NCBI RefSeq assembly: GCF_014205835.1
Contig: NZ_JACHCQ010000021.1
Coordinates: forward strand, 58,112 to 112,003
Reading direction: 5' to 3'
DNA from: Pedobacter sp. AK013
GTDB taxonomy: Bacteria > Bacteroidota > Bacteroidia > Sphingobacteriales > Sphingobacteriaceae
Length of the DNA: 53,892 nucleotides
Position numbers and translations under genes: made by a program. Each line of letters opens with the position of its first letter. Position 1 is the stretch's first letter. Below are positions 49,107 through 53,892 of this stretch, one piece after another. The notes beneath the pieces were generated by a model. That model had not been told where the DNA came from. It made no database searches and worked only from the letters and a program-made list of their open reading frames with translations.

Positions 49107-51833
49107 CTACTTAACAAGATACTTAAACACCGATCTTCCTAAATTTCCATTGGCATCTATACCTTCAATAATTACTTTATATTGGCCTTTGCCATCTGCA
49201 TTGTAATATTCGAAAGAGGCATTCCCAGTTGCATCCGTAACTACTTTAGGGTTCCAGTAAATAGTGGTTCTTAAATCGTTACGGTTCATACTTGCAGGAA
49301 CATCATATTTAGGTGAGTAAAACTGTTTTTCTTTGTTATAACCTTGTGGCGAGAAAGTAAGCTCGTAGTATTTAGGAAGCATATCCATCAACTGCGCTTT
49401 CGTAATTTTGGTTCCTTTAGGTGCTTTCTTCTGGTTAAATACAATTACACCGTTTACATTATTGGCACGGTTAACCAATCCTAAATCGTCTCTTAAAAAC
49501 ACCTCAACCGATTCGAGCTGATTGGCATCTAATGTGTTGATCTGGTTTACATCTACATTCATACCGTTAATGAAAATACCCATCGGGATTTTTTTGCCCT
49601 GGTTGTAATCTCTGGTTACATAGAAATTATTATCAACGAAGGTAACACCGGCAAGCATACCTTGTAAACAGTTAATCAATAAACCACATCCTTTAAACCG
49701 ATCACCACTAACTTCATGATCGGCCATTTGACTTAGTCCGCTCAGCGCAGGATAATCCTTATGACTTACTTTCGGAACCACAGCGGCTTTAATGTTTACA
49801 TCTTTTAGTGTATGTAAATAAGCATATTGTCTTTTGCTATTATCTAAATAACTAGTTAAAGCACTATCGATATTTAAAACCTCTTCGGCTGCACTAAAGT
49901 TTCTGGTTAGTGTAGGTACAGGTGCACCATTTAAGCTTAAGGTCATGTTTTTGTAGTTAACATTATACTTAGCGGTAATGGTCACTTTAGAGGAATCGTT
50001 AAACATCAGATTTTGAAATTTAAAATTCCCAACAGGATCAGTGGTACTTTCTAAATTGAAACGTTTATCCGGTATGGTTAATAATAACGCTCCCTTTCTA
50101 ACCGGAATACCGTTGTTTTGACGTAAAATACCCGAAATTTCGATGCCCTGTTCTGGTAAGAAATCAATTTTAGGTAATTTATTGGCAATAATATCGGTGT
50201 ATTTGAAACTGCGGTAGCCCTGGGTGAGTAATAGTACATCTAAATCTGCATTTTTCTTCGCATCTGGCGCATTAAAGTAATAATTTGCTTTTTCGATATA
50301 ACCTTTAACATCGCTGCTTAATAAAAGCCCTGTTAATATGGTACTGGTTGCATCTTCATTTGATGGAACTTTGGTTTCATCTACAACAGCTACCGAGAAG
50401 CTACCTTCTACAGGAGCGCCATCTTTTTTGGCTGCCACATTTATTTTCACCTTTTTCTTAATTCCGTAAGTAGTTGCAGCACTGGTTAACGTTACTGCCA
50501 TGGTATTTTTGTGCTGAACAAAAACCAATCGCTCACTTAGCGGTTTACCAAACTCATTAAACAGGGTAAATTGTGCAATTCCATTCGGGAATTTAGATTT
50601 AAGTACGGTGGTATTGTACTCTTTGTTTGATAATACCGTTTGTGCACCGTAACAGATAACACCTTTACTCTGTGCTATTAAATAAAGCTTTTTGCCCTGG
50701 TTTTGTTCAAAGAAAGCATCGTTAGCCAAAATTTTAATGGCGATGTTATCTGCGCTACTGTTATCTATATTTACGGTAGCACCATTTACAGCAACTGCCG
50801 GCAAATTATAATTTTGAGTGGTGCCATCGGCATAGGTAACAGCTGCTTTGTAAGTTTTTCCGGCTTCAGCCAATAAGCTGAAACTGCCCATTCCTAAATG
50901 CTGAGCAGTAAAAGTAGCAACAGTTTTGCCATCATTATCGGTTACCGTGCCTTTCGAGTTAATACCTAAACCATCACTTTTAATGGCTTTAAAGGCTACC
51001 TCGTTATTTAGGCCAGCTATTAAACTCCCACCTTCCGGGAAAAATTGAAAATCTTTGCTTACAATAGCATTTTTAAGTTGAAAGCTACTGCTTGCCACAT
51101 CTTTATCAGTGGTATTAATACTGGTAATCAGTTCGCCTTTTTGTAATTGATATTCTGCCTTTTGCGCATTGCTCATCGCGATGGTTAAATAGCCGTTAGC
51201 ATCTGTTGTGCCTCTTCCTTTGGCAATAACCGTGTAACTGGTAACCACTTGCCAGCTTACATTTTTATTGGCATAGGGTTTATTATTGGCATCTTTAAAT
51301 TGTACACGTGCATCAATCTTTTCTAACTTATCAGTAGAGGTATTTTTATAGGTGATATGGGTTTTTACCTCTTTATCAATGGCTTCACCTACATAAAAAG
51401 TTTTGTTAAAATAAGCGGGATCTTCACTGTTAAGCATCCATAAAGTATAAGCCCTGATATGGTAATTGCCTTGTTTATAGTTGATCTGGTCTAAAGGAAA
51501 ACTGCCATAAGCAAAACCGCCTGTAATGGGTAATTTTAAGGTTTGGATAAGCGAATCTTTCTGATTGATCACATCCACATAAATGATCTTACTGATGGCT
51601 GATAAGAAATTTTGATTTTCGGTAACATAAGCTTTAAACCAAACCGTATCGGCTACTGCGTAATAAGGTTTGTCGAAATGAAGATAAATCTTTTCAGCTG
51701 GGTAATCGCTTAATACCTTATTCGTTTTGTTAATGATACTGTTTATGCTAATGGTATCGGTTTGGGCCGAAGAAGAAAAACTTAGTGCTGATAGAAGTGA
51801 CAGTATGATAAACGATAATCTAAAAATCTTCAT
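49107..51833 (-). CDS. Macroglobulin-like and TonB-plug domain outer-membrane protein
   Basis: Using the ATG at 51833, the 908-residue protein has a signal peptide ending SSAQ (about 23). An alpha-2-macroglobulin MG2-type N-terminal region follows (EKIYLHFDKPYYAVADTVWFKAYV), then several beta-sandwich domains (VQFKDANNKPYANKNVSWQV, FQFFPEGGSLIAGLNNEVAFKA) and a plug-like domain near the C-terminus (RFKGCGLLINCLQGMLAGVTF ... IFINGMNVDVNQINTLDANQLESVEVF). No beta-barrel follows. This is a frequent Bacteroidota layout whose partner and substrate are not known. An ATG 13 codons upstream would bury the signal peptide. The gene is a single unit. Confidence 0.88.
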   Translation of the reverse strand: MKIFRLSFIILSLLSALSFSSSAQTDTISINSIINKTNKVLSDYPAEKIYLHFDKPYYAVADTVWFKAYVTENQNFLSAISKIIYVDVINQKDSLIQTLKLPITGGFAYGSFPLDQINYKQGNYHIRAYTLWMLNSEDPAYFNKTFYVGEAIDKEVKTHITYKNTSTDKLEKIDARVQFKDANNKPYANKNVSWQVVTSYTVIAKGRGTTDANGYLTIAMSNAQKAEYQLQKGELITSINTTDKDVASSSFQLKNAIVSKDFQFFPEGGSLIAGLNNEVAFKAIKSDGLGINSKGTVTDNDGKTVATFTAQHLGMGSFSLLAEAGKTYKAAVTYADGTTQNYNLPAVAVNGATVNIDNSSADNIAIKILANDAFFEQNQGKKLYLIAQSKGVICYGAQTVLSNKEYNTTVLKSKFPNGIAQFTLFNEFGKPLSERLVFVQHKNTMAVTLTSAATTYGIKKKVKINVAAKKDGAPVEGSFSVAVVDETKVPSNEDATSTILTGLLLSSDVKGYIEKANYYFNAPDAKKNADLDVLLLTQGYRSFKYTDIIANKLPKIDFLPEQGIEISGILRQNNGIPVRKGALLLTIPDKRFNLESTTDPVGNFKFQNLMFNDSSKVTITAKYNVNYKNMTLSLNGAPVPTLTRNFSAAEEVLNIDSALTSYLDNSKRQYAYLHTLKDVNIKAAVVPKVSHKDYPALSGLSQMADHEVSGDRFKGCGLLINCLQGMLAGVTFVDNNFYVTRDYNQGKKIPMGIFINGMNVDVNQINTLDANQLESVEVFLRDDLGLVNRANNVNGVIVFNQKKAPKGTKITKAQLMDMLPKYYELTFSPQGYNKEKQFYSPKYDVPASMNRNDLRTTIYWNPKVVTDATGNASFEYYNADGKGQYKVIIEGIDANGNLGRSVFKYLVK

Positions 51834-51938
51834 GGATTGGATATTAAATGCTAAGTCCGTAAATATATCCAATTATAAATAGAGCACATAAAATGTAATG
51901 ATGTTTAACATTTTTTTACAAAAAATCCCATGTTCATC

Positions 51939-52005
51939 GTCATCCTGAACTTGTTTCAGGATCTTAAAATAACCGATAAAGATGCTGAAACAAGTTCAGC
52001 AAGAC
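51939..52005. repeat. Inverted repeat (CATCCTGAACTTGTTTCAGG family)
   Basis: GTCATCCTGAACTTGTTTC / AGGATCTT (51939-51965) is the imperfect reverse complement of AAGATGCTGAAACAAG / TTCAGCAAGAC (51979-52005). Only about 13 bases separate the two arms. It lies between the 5' end of the macroglobulin-type gene and the 3' end of the nitroreductase gene, and on the minus strand it may end the nitroreductase transcript. Confidence 0.7.
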
Positions 52006-52083
52006 GTTCGTTTATGGAGCATCTAACGAACAAAACAGGCCACTAAAATAGCGGCCCGTTTTAAATATAATGGTGTTTGCCTG

Positions 52084-52716
52084 TTATTTAAACTCAATTA
52101 AGAACTCTTCTTTAGGTGAACGTACCTTTTTAAGGTTTACCAACCAATCGCCAGCTTCATCTCTGTTTCCTAATGGTAATAATGTAACACTTTTTAACCC
52201 TTTTTTATCTAAACCTAAAAGTTCATCTAATGCAGGGCCGTTAAAACCTTCCATTGGGGTAGCATCTACTTTTAATAAAGCCGCTTCTGCAATGGCAATA
52301 CCGAAAGCAATATAAGCCTGACGGGCAGCATGATTGAAGTTTTCTTCTGCAGTTCTTGGTAAAAGCATACCTTTAAGTTGTGCTTTATAAGCATCGGTAG
52401 TATCTAATGGTAAACCACGCTCTGCATTCATTCTGTTAAAAACAGCATCAATACCTTCATCTGTGTAATTTTCGTTGGCTGCAAAAATCAATAAGTGAGA
52501 AGAATCGATCACTTGCGATTGGTTAAAAGCAATCGGCGCAATTTTCTCTTTTAGCTCCTGGTTGGTTACCACAATAACTTTAAATGGCTGTAACCCTGAT
52601 GATGTTGGTGCCAAATGTGCAGCAGCAATAATTTTATCAACCTTTTCTTGTTCAACAGGTTGACCGTTCATTTTCTTAACGGCATAACGCCAGTTTAGGG
52701 CATCTATTAAGCTCAT
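52084..52716 (-). CDS. NAD(P)H-dependent nitroreductase family protein
   Basis: From the ATG at 52716 the 210-residue protein shows the nitroreductase FMN fold: RYAVKKMNG (FMN phosphate Arg/Lys), AAHLAPTSSGLQPFKVIVV, a central helix ARQAYIAFGIAIAEAALLKVDATPMEGFN and the C-terminal VTLLPLGNRDEAGDW. It is an oxygen-insensitive FMN enzyme of the NfsB/NfnB type that reduces nitro compounds or quinones with NAD(P)H. An ATG at 52752 would add 12 residues before the family start, so it is rejected. Single-gene unit, opposite in direction to the tandem array. Confidence 0.93.
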   Translation of the reverse strand: MSLIDALNWRYAVKKMNGQPVEQEKVDKIIAAAHLAPTSSGLQPFKVIVVTNQELKEKIAPIAFNQSQVIDSSHLLIFAANENYTDEGIDAVFNRMNAERGLPLDTTDAYKAQLKGMLLPRTAEENFNHAARQAYIAFGIAIAEAALLKVDATPMEGFNGPALDELLGLDKKGLKSVTLLPLGNRDEAGDWLVNLKKVRSPKEEFLIEFK

Positions 52717-52835
52717 ATTTTTGAAGATTTTTTTTAAAATTTTATGAAGCAAATATGGAGATAAGGAATAAACCTATTGTTGATGTATGGTAAGAAAAAA
52801 ACTAACAAGTAGTTCAGTCGTTATTCGCATTAAGC

Positions 52836-52868
52836 TTATATGTATCTTATATTTCTTATACGGTTAGT
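52836..52868. repeat. TTATATGGTTAG-type repeat
   Basis: GCTTATATGTATCTTATATT / TCTTATACGGTTAG is the same short repeat as at 31770 and 32060, and is the reverse of 18320-18365. It stands just before the 313-bp tandem array. Confidence 0.55.
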
Positions 52869-52880
52869 GCTGTTTTATTC

Positions 52881-53892
52881 TTAGGAAATGAGCGGTTTGT
52901 GGTTCTTGGCTGCTTCAGTCCAGCGCTGTGGGCTTTTCATTGCAATGGGGTTTAGGAACAGGGGCTTCTACACTTCGCAACCCCAAAAATGAAATACAAT
53001 TGTGGCCACCTAGCCCCGGTTGCAGCGTTACCCTGCAGCAACGAGGTACGAGGCTGCGAAGCGTAAAAGCGAAAAACGGGAAGAAATTTATTGCCTTGTA
53101 CAAGCCTTGCGCTCCAAATAGAAGTTACTTATCGAAATTGGAAAGAAGGTTTTGTTTTAGGAAATGAGCCGTTTGTGGTTCTTGGCGGCTTCAGTCCCGC
53201 TTTGCATTACAAGTCCTCTCCCGATTGAAAAAATCGGGATGCGGGCTTTTCATTGCAATCGGGTTTATAAACAAGGGTTTCTACACTTCGCAACCCCAAA
53301 AATGAAATACAATTGTGGCCACCTAGCCCCGGTTGCAGCGTTACCCTGCAGCAACGAGGTACGAGGAAGCGAAGCGTAAAAGCGTAAAACGGGAGGAAAC
53401 GTATTGCCTTGTACAAGCCCTGCGCTCCAAATAGAAGTTACTTATCGAAATTGGAAAGAAGGTTTTGTTTTAGGAAATGAGCTGTTTGTGGTTCTTGGCG
53501 GCTTCAGTCCCGCTTTGCATTACAAGTCCTCTCCCGATTGAAAAAATCGGGATGCGGGCTTTACATTGCAATCGGGTTTATAAACAAGGGTTTCTGCACT
53601 TCGCAACCCCAAAATTGAAATACAGTTGTGGCCACCTAGCCCCGGTTGCAGCGTTACCCTGCAGCAACGAGGTACGAGGAAGCGAAGCGTAAAAGCATAA
53701 AACGGGAAGAAATTTACTGCCTTGTACAAGCCCTGCGCTCCAAATAGAAGTTACTTATCGAAATTGGAAAGAAGGTTTTGTTTTAGGAAATGAGCGGTTT
53801 GTGGTTCTTGGCGGCTTCAGTCCCGCTTTGCATTACAAGTCCTCTCCCGATTGAAAAAATCGGGATGCGGGCTTTACATTGCAATCGGGTTT
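52881..53892. repeat. Tandem array of a 313-bp repeat, running off the window
   Basis: Unit starts (TTAGGAAATGAGC) lie at 52881, 53157, 53470 and 53783. Unit lengths are 276, 313, 313 and at least 110 (cut by the window end). The two full copies differ at roughly 10 positions by eye, about 96-97% identity. The first copy lacks about 37 bases around the inner hairpin. Each full unit contains GTCCCGCTTTGCATTACAAG, a CCCGATT-GAAAAA-ATCGGG hairpin, CCACCTAGCCCCGGTTGC, ACGAGGTACGAGGAAGCG and CCTTGTACAAGCC followed by CTGCGCTCCAAA. Short reading frames inside it repeat with the unit but show no coding features. Confidence 0.95.

Noticed and set aside
52881..53892. Short open frames on both strands inside the 313-bp units
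   Set aside because: They recur only because the DNA unit repeats, their residues are Pro/Leu/Cys-rich without any domain, and substitutions between copies do not favour third positions.
52881..53892. CRISPR array
   Set aside because: The period is 313 bases with nearly the whole unit conserved. There are no short repeats with variable spacers, and no cas genes are present.

Overview
The window looks like chromosomal DNA from a Bacteroidota bacterium, most likely the Sphingobacteriaceae (Pedobacter-like). Supporting signs are the AT-rich sequence, a SusC/SusD pair with a periplasmic-propeller regulator, other outer-membrane carboxypeptidase-regulatory/TonB receptors (one paired with a DUF4249 lipoprotein), start regions with few Shine-Dalgarno sites, several exact TAnnTTTG (-7) promoter boxes, and many short palindromic repeats between genes. 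The genus is an inference from family content; no marker gene such as rRNA is present.

Layout. (1) 1-1.6 kb: an intact tRNA-Val(UAC) with its terminator, followed by three decayed tRNA-Val copies, with a membrane protein and a GIY-YIG protein lying between them. (2) 1.6-6.7 kb: housekeeping and metabolic genes (VOC protein, UbiA-like membrane protein, SAM methyltransferase, thioredoxin-reductase-like flavoprotein, a 54-aa membrane protein, an APC amino-acid permease). (3) 7.2-12.4 kb: an envelope module of PadR repressor, PspC membrane protein, large outer-membrane beta-barrel protein and a small lipoprotein. (4) 12.5-28 kb: an accessory region of small operons and single genes separated by repeats. 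It holds DUF2199, an SF2 helicase with two membrane segments encoded with a membrane protein and a small protein, DUF4279, DUF4189-FISUMP, a SUKH-type protein, a metal-site-less RadC-like protein, a PIN-domain protein and a Zn-ribbon protein. Several look like immunity proteins, but no matching toxin is present. (5) 28-31.6 kb: a FUSC-family membrane protein and an SGNH esterase, among dense repeats. (6) 32.3-44.6 kb: a polysaccharide utilisation locus of regulator, SusC, SusD, GH30, GH5 plus a carbohydrate-binding module, then a heptaheme cytochrome c. (7) 44.7-52.7 kb: TonB receptor plus DUF4249 lipoprotein, D-2-hydroxyacid dehydrogenase, a macroglobulin/plug outer-membrane protein and a nitroreductase. 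(8) 52.9 kb to the end: a tandem array of a 313-bp non-coding repeat that runs off the window.

How it works together. In the PUL the periplasmic propeller regulator probably senses an oligosaccharide and switches on susC-susD-GH30-GH5. GH30 and GH5 point to a beta-glucan (beta-1,6 and/or beta-1,3), which is an inference. The PadR-PspC cassette probably senses envelope state and controls the adjacent beta-barrel gene.

Most noteworthy for follow-up: the membrane-linked helicase operon, the 313-bp tandem array and its dispersed relatives, the tRNA-Val relics whose T-arm has become a longer hairpin, the inactive RadC-like protein, and the heptaheme cytochrome at the end of the PUL. No CRISPR array, transposase, integrase or rRNA gene was seen.
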